From contig DATIDG010000095.1 of assembly GCA_035456405.1 (NCBI GenBank), positions 1-64,000 of the forward strand: 64,000 bases of DNA. Reading direction: 5' to 3'. This document shows, piece by piece, positions 49,817 through 58,358 of this stretch. The position numbers and the translations under genes were made by a program. Each line of letters begins with the position of its first letter. The stretch's first letter is position 1. The stretch is from JAGVSZ01 sp035456405 (lineage in GTDB: Bacteria; Pseudomonadota; Gammaproteobacteria; Burkholderiales; SG8-39). The notes beneath the pieces were generated by a model. That model had not been told where the DNA came from and did not search any database. It was given only the letters and a program-made list of their open reading frames with translations.

Positions 49817-52588
49817 TCACCGCAGGTCCCGCACCTCCCCGAGCGCCGCGTGCGCCGCGGCGAGCCGCGCCACCGGCACGCGAAACGGCGAGCACGAGAC
49901 GTAGTCGAGCCCGGTTTGGTGGCAGAAGGCGATGCTCGCCGGGTCGCCGCCGTGCTCGCCGCAGATCCCGATCTCCAGCCTCTTGCGGCGCCGGCGGCCG
50001 AGCCGCACGCCGAGCTCCATGAGGTACCCCACGCCGCTTCGGTCGAGCGTCGCGAACGGGTTGCGCTGCAGGATGCCTTTCTGGAGATACTCGCTCAGGA
50101 ATCCCGTCTCCGCGTCGTCGCGCGAGATGCCGAACGTCGTCTGCGTCAGGTCGTTGGTGCCGAACGAGAAGAACTCGGCGTAATCCGCGATGCGGTCGGC
50201 GACGATCGCCGCGCGCGGCACCTCGATCATGGTGCCGAACTGGTAGCGCACATTGACGCCCTGCTCCTTGATCACCGCGCGCGCCTCCTCTTCCAGGAGC
50301 TCGCGCTCGACCTTCAGCTCGCTCGACATTGCGGCGAGCGGGATCATGATCTTCGGCTTGACCTTCACGCCCCCCTTCACGCACGCGCACGCCGCCTCGA
50401 AGATCGCGCGCACCTGCATGCGCACCAGCTCGGGCATGTGGATGCCGAGCCGCACCCCCCGCAGCCCCAGCATCGGGTTCTGCTCCCGCAGCGCCTCGAC
50501 CGCGGCGAGCAGCCTGCGTTTGCCCTCCAGTTCCTTGCCGAGGGCCGCGACGTCGCCGTCCCTGAGCCGGATCCGGGTGTCGAGCTCGGTGACCGCGCGC
50601 TGCAGGTCGTCGTGGCTGGGGAGGAACTCGTGCAGTGGCGGGTCGATCAGCCGGATTGTGACCGGCAGGCCGTCCATCGCCGTGAAGAGGCCGGCGAAGT
50701 CGCTGCGTTGCATCGGCAGCAGCTGCGCGAGAAGCTTGGCGCGCTCGGCGGCGTCGCTCGCGAGGATTATCGCCTGCACGATCGGCAGCCGGTCGGGCTC
50801 GAAGAACATGTGCTCCGTGCGGCACAGCCCGATCCCCTCCGCGCCGAACTTGCGGGCGCGCTCGGCGTCGCGCGGGTAGTCGGCGTTCGCCCACACGCCG
50901 AGCCGGCGGATCGCATCGGCCCACCCGAGCAGCTCGATCAGGTGCGGATCGGCGACGTCCGGCACGACCGTTTTCACTTCGCCGGCGAACACCTCGCCTG
51001 TCGTGCCGTCGATCGACAGCCAGTCGCCCTCCTTCAGCACGCGGCCGCCCGTGGCACGCAGCCGGCGCGCGTCGAGATCGATGTCGAGCGCCATCGCTCC
51101 CACCACCGCCGGCTTGCCGAACTGCCGCGCCACCAGCGCGGCGTGGCTCGTGCGCCCGCCGCGGCTCGTCACGACGCCCTGGGCGGCGAGCATGCCGTGC
51201 ACGTCGTCGGGTTTCGTCTCCGGCCGCACGAGGATGACGCGCTGCTTGTCCTCGAGCGCCCAGCGCTCGGCGGTGTCGGCGTCGAGCGCGATGCGGCCGA
51301 TGGCCGCGCCCGGGGACACGTTCAGCCCGGTCGCGAGCAGCGCTCCTTGCGCCTTCGCCTGCTTGCGCGCCGAAGGATCGAACTGCGGGTGCAGGAAGTA
51401 GTCGACGTGCTCGGGGGCCACGCGCCGCACCGCTTCGGCGCGCGTGATCAGCTTCTCCTTCGCCAGCTCGACCGCGATGCGAATCGCCGCCTGCGCGGTG
51501 CGTTTCGCGTCACGCGTCTGCAGCATCCAGAGCTTGCCGCGCTCGATCGTGAACTCGATGTCCTGCACCTCGCGGTAGTGGCGCTCGAGCGCGCGCGCGA
51601 TCGTGCGCAGCTCCCGGTCGATGCGCGGCATCAGCCGCGCCAGCTCCTGCACGCGCAGCGTCGCGCGCGTGCCCGCCACGACGTCCTCGCCCTGCGCGTT
51701 GAGCAGGAAGTCGCCTTCCATCTCGTTCTCGCCGGTGGTGACGTTGCGCGTGGTGGCGACGCCGGTGCCCGAATCGCTCCCGAGATTGCCGAACACCATC
51801 GTCACGATGTTCACCGCGGTGCCGAGGTCGTGCGGGATGCCGGCGGCCCTGCGGTAGTCGAACGCGCGCTTGCCGTTCCATGAGTTGAACACCGCCATCG
51901 TGGCCAGCCGCAGCTGCTCGAGCGGCTCCTCCGGGAACGGCCGCCGCGCGTGCTCCCGCACGACGCGCTTGAACTCCGCGGTGATCGCCTTGAGGTCCTC
52001 CGCCGGCAGGTCGGCGTCGTTCGCAACGCCGTGCAGCTTGCGGTGCTCGGCGAGCACATCCTCGAACGGCTCGTCCGGCACCCCGAGCACCACCCGGCCG
52101 TACATCTGCACGAGGCGCCGGTAGGCGTCGTAGACGAAACGCTCGTCGCCGCTCAGTCGGGCGAGGCCGGCCGCGACCGCGTCGTTGAGGCCGATGTTGA
52201 GCACCGTATCCATCATCCCCGGCATCGAGAACTTCGCGCCCGAGCGGCACGAGACGAGCAGCGGCTTGACGGGGTCGCCCAGCTTCTTGCCGGTCGCGCG
52301 CTCGACGCGCGCCACTGCACCGAGCACCTCGTCCCACGTTCCGGGCGGGAACTTGCCGCCGGCCGCGAGGAACGCCTTGCACGCCGCGGTGGTGACGACG
52401 AAGCCCGGCGGCACCGGGAGCTTCAGCCGCGCCATCTCGGCGAGATTCGCGCCCTTTCCGCCGAGCAGCGCCCGCACCCCGTCCCACGATCCGGCCGTGC
52501 GCTCCGCGAGACGGACTTCGTCGAAGAGATAGACGTGCTTTACGTTGCGCACTGTAGCCCGCCGCGGCGCCGTTCTCCGCTCCTGCAT
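49817..52588 (-). CDS. ppdK: Pyruvate, phosphate dikinase
   Basis: 923 residues, the normal size. N-terminal ATP-grasp domain with LLGGKGANLAEMARLKLPVPPGF; the middle phospho-His domain has GGRTSHAALVARQFGKPAVVG (His near residue 480); the C-terminal PEP/pyruvate barrel has GLCRTEHMFFEPDR, PMLGLRGVRLG, EVPRAA, FFSFGTNDLTQTTFGISRDD and GICGEHGGDP. It interconverts pyruvate, ATP and phosphate with PEP, AMP and diphosphate. Upstream a 279-bp region carries the promoter, shared with the divergent Gly-rich protein gene. No PPDK regulatory protein is near. Confidence 0.97.
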   Translation of the reverse strand: MQERRTAPRRATVRNVKHVYLFDEVRLAERTAGSWDGVRALLGGKGANLAEMARLKLPVPPGFVVTTAACKAFLAAGGKFPPGTWDEVLGAVARVERATGKKLGDPVKPLLVSCRSGAKFSMPGMMDTVLNIGLNDAVAAGLARLSGDERFVYDAYRRLVQMYGRVVLGVPDEPFEDVLAEHRKLHGVANDADLPAEDLKAITAEFKRVVREHARRPFPEEPLEQLRLATMAVFNSWNGKRAFDYRRAAGIPHDLGTAVNIVTMVFGNLGSDSGTGVATTRNVTTGENEMEGDFLLNAQGEDVVAGTRATLRVQELARLMPRIDRELRTIARALERHYREVQDIEFTIERGKLWMLQTRDAKRTAQAAIRIAVELAKEKLITRAEAVRRVAPEHVDYFLHPQFDPSARKQAKAQGALLATGLNVSPGAAIGRIALDADTAERWALEDKQRVILVRPETKPDDVHGMLAAQGVVTSRGGRTSHAALVARQFGKPAVVGAMALDIDLDARRLRATGGRVLKEGDWLSIDGTTGEVFAGEVKTVVPDVADPHLIELLGWADAIRRLGVWANADYPRDAERARKFGAEGIGLCRTEHMFFEPDRLPIVQAIILASDAAERAKLLAQLLPMQRSDFAGLFTAMDGLPVTIRLIDPPLHEFLPSHDDLQRAVTELDTRIRLRDGDVAALGKELEGKRRLLAAVEALREQNPMLGLRGVRLGIHMPELVRMQVRAIFEAACACVKGGVKVKPKIMIPLAAMSSELKVERELLEEEARAVIKEQGVNVRYQFGTMIEVPRAAIVADRIADYAEFFSFGTNDLTQTTFGISRDDAETGFLSEYLQKGILQRNPFATLDRSGVGYLMELGVRLGRRRRKRLEIGICGEHGGDPASIAFCHQTGLDYVSCSPFRVPVARLAAAHAALGEVRDLR

Positions 52589-52696
52589 CGGATTCTCCTG
52601 ACAAACGCCCGCCCGCCCACGTCCGCCGCAGGCAAGTCCTTGGAGGCATTTTGGCGCGCGCTAAGCGCGCGGTTCTTGAACTAACGCAAATACCCA

Positions 52697-52715
52697 CGCG
52701 CACGAGGCGTGCGCG
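52697..52715. repeat. Perfect 8-bp inverted repeat in the ppdK upstream region
   Basis: CGCGCACG-AGG-CGTGCGCG. It lies between the divergent ppdK and Gly/Tyr-rich genes. It could be a protein-binding site or a small hairpin. Confidence 0.45.
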
Positions 52716-52867
52716 GAGAGGCGGGCGCGGGCGTTGGAGCCCGTCGTTACAAATTTTTACCCCTGTTGCCGTAAGCCGGGAGCACCATTTAGGCGTTTGT
52801 TGATTTAGGTGGCACGCAGCTAAGGAGGGCTCGGGAGCGGCCGAGACCAAGCCCACCGAGCGAAATC

Positions 52868-53314
52868 ATGAAATCCCGCAAATTTGTGCTGATGCTCGGC
52901 ATCGCACTGCTCGGCAGCGCGCTGGCGAGCGGTGCCGCGTTCGCAGGTGGCGGGCGTGGCGGCCATGGCGGCCATGGTGGCGCACGTGTCAGCGTCGGCG
53001 TGGCCGTCGGTCCGGGATGGTGGGGCCCGCGCCCGTATTGGGGCGGGCCTTACTGGGGCGGGTCTTACTGGGGCGGGCCTTACTGGGGCGGGCCTTACTG
53101 GGGGTCCTATTCGCCCTATTACTACCCGCCAGTCGTCGTTCAGCCGGCCCCGCAGGTTTACATCGAGCGCGACCCGGTCTCCGTCGCCCCCGCGCCGCAG
53201 CAGCAAGCTCACTGGTGGTACTTCTGTCCCGGCTCGAATGCGTATTACCCGTACGTCAGGGAGTGCCCGGGTGGCTGGCAGCGCGTGGCGCCGCAACCTC
53301 CCCCACCGTCCTGA
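52868..53314 (+). CDS. Secreted Gly/Tyr/Trp-rich protein with PYWGG repeats
   Basis: 148 residues. Signal peptide VLMLGIALLGSALASGAAFAG, then a G/H-rich stretch (GGGRGGHGGHGG), then five P/S-Y-W-G-G repeats, a Tyr/Pro segment, and a conserved C-terminal module WWYFCPGSNAYYPYVRECPGGWQRV with two Cys. The tail module recurs in many proteobacterial small outer-surface proteins. AT-rich sequence about 100 bp upstream likely holds the promoter. Function unknown. Confidence 0.82.
   Translation: MKSRKFVLMLGIALLGSALASGAAFAGGGRGGHGGHGGARVSVGVAVGPGWWGPRPYWGGPYWGGSYWGGPYWGGPYWGSYSPYYYPPVVVQPAPQVYIERDPVSVAPAPQQQAHWWYFCPGSNAYYPYVRECPGGWQRVAPQPPPPS
53033..53107 (+). repeat. 15-bp tandem repeat coding PYWGG, five units
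   Basis: Five near-identical in-frame units of CCTTACTGGGGCGGG type, the last degenerate. Copy number may vary by slippage. Confidence 0.9.
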
Positions 53315-53326
53315 TCGGTTGAAGTC

Positions 53327-53854
53327 GTGAGCCTGCCGCTCAAACGCCTTCCGCTCATCGGGCTGATCCTGGTCGCGGGGTGCGCGAGCCTGCCGACCGG
53401 TCCAAGCGTGATGTCGCTGCCCGGCAGCCGCAAGAATTTCGACGAGTTTCGCGCCGACGACGCGGACTGCCGGCAGTTTGCCAATGTGCAGGTTGGCGGC
53501 ACGACGCCGCAGAAGGCGGCGACCGACAGCGGGGTGGCCTCCGCCGCCATCGGAACCGCGGTCGGGGCGGGAGCCGGCGCCCTGATCGCCGGCTCGAGCG
53601 GTGCCGGCGTGGGCGCGGGTGTCGGCCTCGTCACCGGAGCACTCGTCGGTCAGAGCTACGCAGGCGGTGCGTACTACTCGGTCCAGCAGCGGTACGACTT
53701 CGCCTATCAGCAATGCATGTACGCCAAGGGCAACAAGATTCCGGTTTCCGGTCACTACGCGCGCGCGCTCCGGGAGCAGTCCGCCACGACCGCGCCGCCG
53801 GGCCCGGTCGCGCCTTACCCGCCGCCGCCGAACACGCCACCGCCGCCGCGCTAG
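53327..53854 (+). CDS. Glycine-zipper outer-membrane lipoprotein
   Basis: 175 residues from the GTG at 53327. Lipobox LVAGC (Cys19) ends the signal peptide. A central glycine-zipper region AIGTAVGAGAGALIAGSSGAGVGAGVGLVTGALVG (about 68-105) can span or sit in a membrane. The C-terminal part has a conserved YDFAYQQCMYAKGNKIP and a Pro-rich tail. It is 12 bp after the Gly/Tyr-rich gene, so the two are cotranscribed. Role in envelope stability is inferred. Confidence 0.87.
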   Translation: MSLPLKRLPLIGLILVAGCASLPTGPSVMSLPGSRKNFDEFRADDADCRQFANVQVGGTTPQKAATDSGVASAAIGTAVGAGAGALIAGSSGAGVGAGVGLVTGALVGQSYAGGAYYSVQQRYDFAYQQCMYAKGNKIPVSGHYARALREQSATTAPPGPVAPYPPPPNTPPPPR

Positions 53855-54059
53855 CCGACCCGCCGGACGGCGCGCCCGGGTTCGACGAGCTCGTGCAATA
53901 GATCGTTGAGGTGCGTCCCGAGCCCGTCCCGCGCGATCTCGGGCGGCACCACGATTTCGTTCACGGGGGTGCGCGTCCCCGCACCGACTCGATAGACGAT
54001 CCATCGCTCGCCCTCGCGCACGACGTCGAGCCGATAACGGCGTAGATGTCGAAGCGCAA
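53851..54059 (-). pseudogene. Small gene with a one-base frameshift (probable DUF7661-like protein)
   Basis: The end of the frame (LDVVREGERWIVYRVGAGTRTPVNEIVVPPE then LGTHLNDLLHELVEPG, stop TAG at 53853-53851) looks coding and ends tail-to-tail with the lipoprotein gene. In the other frame, from a TTG at 54059 behind GGGAG, LRFDIY is read. Joining LRFDIY with one extra base to RYRLDVVREG gives a full small protein of about 70 residues, similar to what I recall as DUF7661. A base is therefore likely missing near 54040. If intact, the protein could start at the GTG at 54021 (56 residues). Moderate to low certainty. Confidence 0.45.
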
Positions 54060-54078
54060 TGGCTCCCGATCCGGCGGC

Positions 54079-54627
54079 TCAGGCGCCCCGGCGCGCCGCG
54101 GCGGCCTTCCTGCTCCAGACCCATACGTACTGCGCGCCCGATACCGTCACCGTCACGAAGACGGCGGCGAACAGGGCTGGCAGCCACGCACTGCCGTCGA
54201 TGAGCGTGGCCGCATGCGCGAGCGCGCCCGCCAGCGCGGCAAACTCCAGCGCGGTGTTGATCTTGGAGAGCCAGGTCGGCGCCATCTCCACTTGCCCGAC
54301 GACGAGCCGGTACGCGATCGCGCCGCTGGCGATGACGACGTCGCGCACCACGATCGCCGCCGCGAGCCAGAGCGGGAGCCAACCCTGCCAGGCGAGGAGC
54401 ACGGTCGCGGTGAACATCGTCAGCTTGTCGGCGATCGGGTCGAGCCGCGCGCCGAACTCGGACACGAGCCGGTAGTGGCGCGCGATCACGCCGTCGGCGA
54501 AGTCGCTGAACGCCGCCGCCATGAAGGCCGCCAGCGCCCACCCGTAGCTTCTCTGAACGAGCAGGTACGCGATCACCGGGATGAGCAGCATCCGCCCGGC
54601 GGTGATTACGTTCGGCAGGTTCGGCAC
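54079..54627 (-). CDS. CDP-alcohol phosphatidyltransferase (PgsA-like)
   Basis: 182 residues, about six membrane segments. The family motif DGxxARx8GxxxDxxxD is seen exactly in ADGVIARHYRLVSEFGARLDPIADK (residues about 42-66). It resembles phosphatidylglycerophosphate synthase in length and order. It makes phospholipid headgroups by displacing CMP. The aldo/keto reductase gene is 9 bp upstream on the same strand, so they may be cotranscribed. A second, housekeeping pgsA may exist elsewhere. Confidence 0.9.
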   Translation of the reverse strand: MPNLPNVITAGRMLLIPVIAYLLVQRSYGWALAAFMAAAFSDFADGVIARHYRLVSEFGARLDPIADKLTMFTATVLLAWQGWLPLWLAAAIVVRDVVIASGAIAYRLVVGQVEMAPTWLSKINTALEFAALAGALAHAATLIDGSAWLPALFAAVFVTVTVSGAQYVWVWSRKAAAARRGA

Positions 54628-54636
54628 GGTGCCGGC

Positions 54637-55578
54637 TCAGAGCGCCTCGAAGTGCCGGATCATCCGCTCGCGCGTGGCCGCGTCCGGGAGCCGGCCGTAG
54701 AGCGCGCCCATGTTCTCGAGCATGTGCGGCGCCTGCGAAGTCGCCGGAATCGCGCACGTCACCGCCGGGTGCGACACCACGAACTTGAGGAAGAACGCGG
54801 CCCAGGTCGCACAGTCGAAGTCGCGCGCCCAAGGGGGCAGCGGCCGGCCCTGGACGCGCGCGAAGAGGTTTCCGCCGTCGAATGGACGGTTTGCGATCAC
54901 CGCGACGCCGCGCTCGGCGGCGAGGGGGAGCAGGCGGCGCTCGGCCTCGCGGTCAGCGAAATTGTAGGTGAACTGCACGAAGTCGAACGGCTCGGTCGCG
55001 ATCGCCTTCTCCATCTCGGCGTGGCGCCGGCCGTGCGAGGTCGTGATGCCGATGTAGCGGACGCGGCCTTCGGCCTTCCATGCCTTGAGCGTCTTTAGGT
55101 GAGCGGGCCAGTCGACCATGTTGTGGATCTGCATCAGGTCGAAGCGCGGCACCCCCCACAGCCTGCGCGAGGCTTCCATCTGCCCGATGCCCGCGCCCCG
55201 GCCCACGATCCACACCTTCGTCGCGGCGAACGGGACCGGCCGGCCTAGCATGCGCGGGAGCAATGCGCCGATCACCGCCTCCGCGGAGCCGTACATCGGC
55301 GACGAGTCGATGAGCGTGCCGCCGCGCTCGAAGAACGCCTGCAGCACCGGCGCGAGCGCATCGCGACGGCGCGGGTCGCTCCCGGCGTCGAAGGTGATCC
55401 AGGTGCCGAGGCCGATCGCCGGCAGGAGCTCGCCGCTCGCCGGGATCGGCCGCCGGATGGGCGCGCCCGGCGCGGCGAGAACCGGTTGCGCAAGACCGGT
55501 GCGGCACGTCCAGCCGGCCGCGGCCGTGCCGAGCGCGGCGAGAAAACGGCGGCGGCCGTAGGCGTGGCGGCGATCCAT
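54637..55578 (-). CDS. Aldo/keto reductase with a twin-arginine signal peptide
   Basis: 313 residues from the ATG at 55578. The N-terminus has RRRFLAALGTAAAGW, a Tat signal. The AKR barrel shows IGLGTWITFDAG, GGTLIDSSPMYGSAEAVIG (Asp-Tyr active-site pair), FAATKVWI (Lys), LMQIHNM (His), and VRYIGITTSHG. The lack of the usual C-terminal NADP-binding loop is typical of the short exported subfamily. An export route for a folded redox enzyme is implied. Substrate unknown. Confidence 0.9.
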   Translation of the reverse strand: MDRRHAYGRRRFLAALGTAAAGWTCRTGLAQPVLAAPGAPIRRPIPASGELLPAIGLGTWITFDAGSDPRRRDALAPVLQAFFERGGTLIDSSPMYGSAEAVIGALLPRMLGRPVPFAATKVWIVGRGAGIGQMEASRRLWGVPRFDLMQIHNMVDWPAHLKTLKAWKAEGRVRYIGITTSHGRRHAEMEKAIATEPFDFVQFTYNFADREAERRLLPLAAERGVAVIANRPFDGGNLFARVQGRPLPPWARDFDCATWAAFFLKFVVSHPAVTCAIPATSQAPHMLENMGALYGRLPDAATRERMIRHFEAL

Positions 55579-55598
55579 GCTTGCTATGATCGCGCCAC

Positions 55599-56090
55599 AT
55601 GAGGGCATCTGTCGACAACCAGCCCCTGCTCGACGAAGCGAACGCGAAGTTCATCCGGTGCGGCGTCATGGTGAGCGTCGCGTCGCGCGACGCGCACCAC
55701 GTCGCATCGCTCTCCCGCGCCCTGGGCTGCCGCGTCGCGCCGGACCGGCGCCGCGTGACGGCGTTCCTCGCCGCGTCGCAGTCCGAGGTGCTCCTGCGCG
55801 ACCTGCGCGACACTGGAACGATCGCGGTGGTCTTCACCCAGCCGAGCACGCACCGCACGATCCAGCTCAAGGGCACCGACGCAGCATCCGGACCGCTCGA
55901 GCCCGGTGATACGGCGCTCATCGACGCCAACATCGTTGCCCTGGTGAAAGACGTGGCAGCGCTCGGTTACACCGAAGCCTTTGCGCGGACCCTCCTCGCT
56001 TACGGGCCGGACGACCTCGTCGCCGTGACGTTCACGCCGACGTCGGCATTCGCGCAGACGCCGGGGCCGCAGGCGGGCAAGCGGCTGTGA
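55599..56090 (+). CDS. Pyridoxamine 5'-phosphate oxidase-like (split-barrel) protein
   Basis: 163 residues. The pattern (AKFIRCGVMVSVASRDAHHVASLSRALG, FLAASQSEVLLRDLRDTGTIAVVFTQPSTHRTIQLKG) fits the FMN-binding split-barrel family. It lies 20 bp from the divergent aldo/keto reductase and overlaps the next gene by 4 bp. It probably acts with the PPOX-GAF protein. The assignment rests on general shape, not on a sharp motif. Confidence 0.7.
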   Translation: MRASVDNQPLLDEANAKFIRCGVMVSVASRDAHHVASLSRALGCRVAPDRRRVTAFLAASQSEVLLRDLRDTGTIAVVFTQPSTHRTIQLKGTDAASGPLEPGDTALIDANIVALVKDVAALGYTEAFARTLLAYGPDDLVAVTFTPTSAFAQTPGPQAGKRL

Positions 56091-57427
56091 CCCTGACCGT
56101 CGACGCGATCCGCGACTGCCTCGAGGGCAGCGTCCCGAGCCTGGTCGCGACGTGCGCGCCGGACGGAACGCCGAACGTGTCGTACGTCTCGCAGGTCCAC
56201 TACGTCGACGGCGAGCACGTGGCGCTCACCTACCAGTTCTTCAGCAAGACGCGGGAGAACGTGCTCGCGAACCCGCGCGCGACGCTGTTCCTGGTGAATC
56301 CTACGACGCTGGCCCGTTACCGCCTCGCCGCCGAATACCTGCGCACCGAGACCGATGGGCCGCTGTTCGAGAGCATGAAGGCCAAGCTCGCCGGAATCGC
56401 GTCGCATACCGGCATGAGCGGCGTGTTCCGGCTGCTCGGATCCGACGTGTACCGCGTGCTCGGCATCGAGCACCTGCCGTGCCGGCTGCTGCCCGCGCCG
56501 CCGCCGCGGCGCAGCCTGCTCGCATCGTTGCGCACTGCATCGCAACGACTCAATGCGTGCACCGACCTCGCGAGCCTGCTGGACGAATCGCTCGAATGCC
56601 TCACACAGCTCTTCGATATCAGGCATGCCATGGTGCTGATGCTCGATGCGAACGCCCAGCGGCTGTACGCCGTGGCGAGCCGCGGTTACGAGTCATCCGG
56701 CGTGGGAGCCGAGATTCCGCTCGGCCAGGGCGTGATCGGCGTTGCGGCGCGCGAGCTGACGCCGATCCGAATCTCGCATGCGACGAGCGAGTACGGCTAC
56801 GGCCGCGCGATCCGCGCCGCCGCCGCGGCGGCCGGCATGGCCGACCGCCTCGCGACCGAGATCCCGTTCCCGGGCCTGCCGGAGTCGCGCAGCCAGCTCG
56901 CGGTGCCGATCATCGCGTGCGGGCGACTGGTCGGTGCGCTGTACGTCGAGAGCACGGAGGATCAGCGCTTCGGCTACGACGACGAGGACACGCTGGTCGC
57001 CCTGGCGGCGCAGCTCGGCGCCGGCATCCACATCCTGCAGGCGACCGAGGGCCAGGAGGAGGCGCCCGCACCCGAATCGGGGCGCCTGCCGGTCGAGGGC
57101 GCGCCGGTCGCGATCCGCCACTACGCCGAGAACGACAGCGTGTTCCTCGGGGAGGACTACCTGATCAAGGGCGTCGCGGGCGCGATCTTCTGGAAGGTCG
57201 TGCGCGACTACGTAAACGAGCAGCGCGTCGAGTTCACCAACCGCGAGCTGCGCCTCGACCCGGCGATCCGGCTGCCCGACGTCAGCGACAACCTCGAGGC
57301 GCGGCTCATCCTCCTGCAGCGGCGCCTCGACGAGCGCGAGGCATTCGTGCGCATCGAGAAGACCGGCCGCGGTCGCTTTCGCCTCTGCGTCCGCCGGCCG
57401 GTCAAGCTCGTCGAGATGGCCGTCTAG
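56087..57427 (+). CDS. PPOX split-barrel / GAF / winged-helix fusion protein
   Basis: 446 residues from the GTG at 56087. N-terminal PPOX domain (about 1-130) with TCAPDGTPNVSYVSQVHYVDGEHVALTYQFFSKTREN, as in flavin split barrels. A GAF domain (about 165-330) follows, with ANAQRLYAVASRGYESSGVGAEIPLGQGVIGVAARE and LAVPIIACGRLVGALYVES. The C-terminal part (about 350-440, ENDSVFLGEDYLIKGVAGAIFWK) looks like a winged-helix module of bacterial GAF proteins. A flavin or heme redox sensor with DNA-binding or partner-binding output is inferred. Confidence 0.85.
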   Translation: MTLTVDAIRDCLEGSVPSLVATCAPDGTPNVSYVSQVHYVDGEHVALTYQFFSKTRENVLANPRATLFLVNPTTLARYRLAAEYLRTETDGPLFESMKAKLAGIASHTGMSGVFRLLGSDVYRVLGIEHLPCRLLPAPPPRRSLLASLRTASQRLNACTDLASLLDESLECLTQLFDIRHAMVLMLDANAQRLYAVASRGYESSGVGAEIPLGQGVIGVAARELTPIRISHATSEYGYGRAIRAAAAAAGMADRLATEIPFPGLPESRSQLAVPIIACGRLVGALYVESTEDQRFGYDDEDTLVALAAQLGAGIHILQATEGQEEAPAPESGRLPVEGAPVAIRHYAENDSVFLGEDYLIKGVAGAIFWKVVRDYVNEQRVEFTNRELRLDPAIRLPDVSDNLEARLILLQRRLDEREAFVRIEKTGRGRFRLCVRRPVKLVEMAV

Positions 57428-57466
57428 GAAAGCTCTGATTCATTCGAGGAATGAAGCAGGGCTTTC
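57428..57466. terminator. Long hairpin, 17-bp arms
   Basis: GAAAGCTCTGATTCATT pairs with AATGAAGCAGGGCTTTC, with one G-T wobble and one mismatch, and a 5-base loop. It begins right after the PPOX-GAF stop. Likely a transcription terminator. Confidence 0.65.
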
Positions 57467-57483
57467 TCCGAGTCAGGGGGGTC

Positions 57484-57505
57484 AAAGGGGGAGGTATCCC
57501 CCTTT
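57484..57505. terminator. Perfect hairpin, bidirectional terminator
   Basis: AAAGGGGGA-GGTA-TCCCCCTTT, 9 bp perfect. It can work in both directions, as AAA and TTT frame the stem. It separates the PPOX-GAF gene from the converging small gene. Confidence 0.75.
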
Positions 57506-57521
57506 GTCGTTCAGATAATCC

Positions 57522-57704
57522 CTAGACGGGCAAGGGCGCGATTGCGGCCATCAGCCGCGCCCAGTCGCGGTCATCGACGCTCGCCCGGACCCGGTCGAGC
57601 GCCTCCGTGGCCGCTGCGGCCGGCGCGTGTTGGACCAGCGTCGACAGGACCGCCGCCAGGGCGGCAGGATCGACGTTGCGGCAGCTAAGCGTTGCCTGTT
57701 CCAT
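57522..57704 (-). CDS. Small hypothetical protein
   Basis: 60 residues from the ATG at 57704, with AGGAG 6 bp upstream on its strand. Ala-rich with two short helices (DPAALAAVLSTLVQHAP, ATEALDRVRASVDDRDWARLMAAIA). It starts 15 bp after the cytochrome c gene. No family recognised. A ribosome site and spacing support it, but it is short. Confidence 0.5.
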   Translation of the reverse strand: MEQATLSCRNVDPAALAAVLSTLVQHAPAAAATEALDRVRASVDDRDWARLMAAIAPLPV

Positions 57705-57719
57705 GGTCTGCTCCTGCAG

Positions 57720-58229
57720 TCACTTCGCCGCCGCGCGCGGCGCGGGCGGCAGGTTCTGCGGGACGAACACGAAGTACGGCGTGTCGACCTGCTGACCGGG
57801 CGGCACGTACTGCGGTGCGGGCTTGCCCTTGGGTCCGAGCGCGCGAACGTACCGGTACACGGCCTGCAAGTCGGCGTCCGTCATGGCCGCGAGGTTGAAC
57901 CACGGCATCGGCGGCTTCATGCTGGTGCGCGCGCGCTTCAGCCATTCGTCTTCAGTCATCGACTGCATCGCGAGCCGCAGGTTGGCGGGGTAGGTGGTGC
58001 CCCATGGCCCCTGGAACCCGACCGGCGCGCCAACGAGCCACTCGCCCTCGGGAACCTTTCCGTCCACCTCCATGTAGCGTGGCGTATGGCAATCGTTGCA
58101 GCCGCTGACGGTCAGCAGGTACTTGCCGCGCTCGAGCGTGGCCTTGTCCGCGCCCCTGTCGCCCGCCATCGCGCCGCCCGCCGCGGCGACCGCGAGCGCA
58201 ACTGCGAGTGCTGCCTGCTTCGCTTTCAT
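57720..58229 (-). CDS. Periplasmic monoheme cytochrome c
   Basis: 169 residues from the ATG at 58229, with AAGGAGGGG just before. Signal peptide KQAALAVALAVAAAGGAMAG. One heme site, CNDCHTPR (near residue 44); the distal Met is probably in TSMKPPMPWFN. The context (LERGKYLLTVSGCNDCH, MTDADLQAVYRYVRAL) matches the class I type of the sulfite or alcohol dehydrogenase-associated cytochromes. The partner is unknown. Confidence 0.9.
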   Translation of the reverse strand: MKAKQAALAVALAVAAAGGAMAGDRGADKATLERGKYLLTVSGCNDCHTPRYMEVDGKVPEGEWLVGAPVGFQGPWGTTYPANLRLAMQSMTEDEWLKRARTSMKPPMPWFNLAAMTDADLQAVYRYVRALGPKGKPAPQYVPPGQQVDTPYFVFVPQNLPPAPRAAAK

Positions 58230-58358
58230 CTCATTCCCCTCCTTGTTGGGCCAAACTGATGGGAATGAAGCGTAGGGATTGCCGGGCGCCGGCGTTCGTA
58301 AATGTTGGCTCACGAGACCTTAATAATTTCATAAGCCCGCCCGAGAGCCGAGGAACGG

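Noticed and set aside
49850..51883. Plus-strand frame of 677 codons
   Set aside because: It is antisense to ppdK and has only a biased composition without motifs.
58231..58358. C-terminal end of the long radical SAM frame as a real protein tail
   Set aside because: It is out of frame after the lesion near 58814; the family-like C-terminus ends at 58359 in the other frame.
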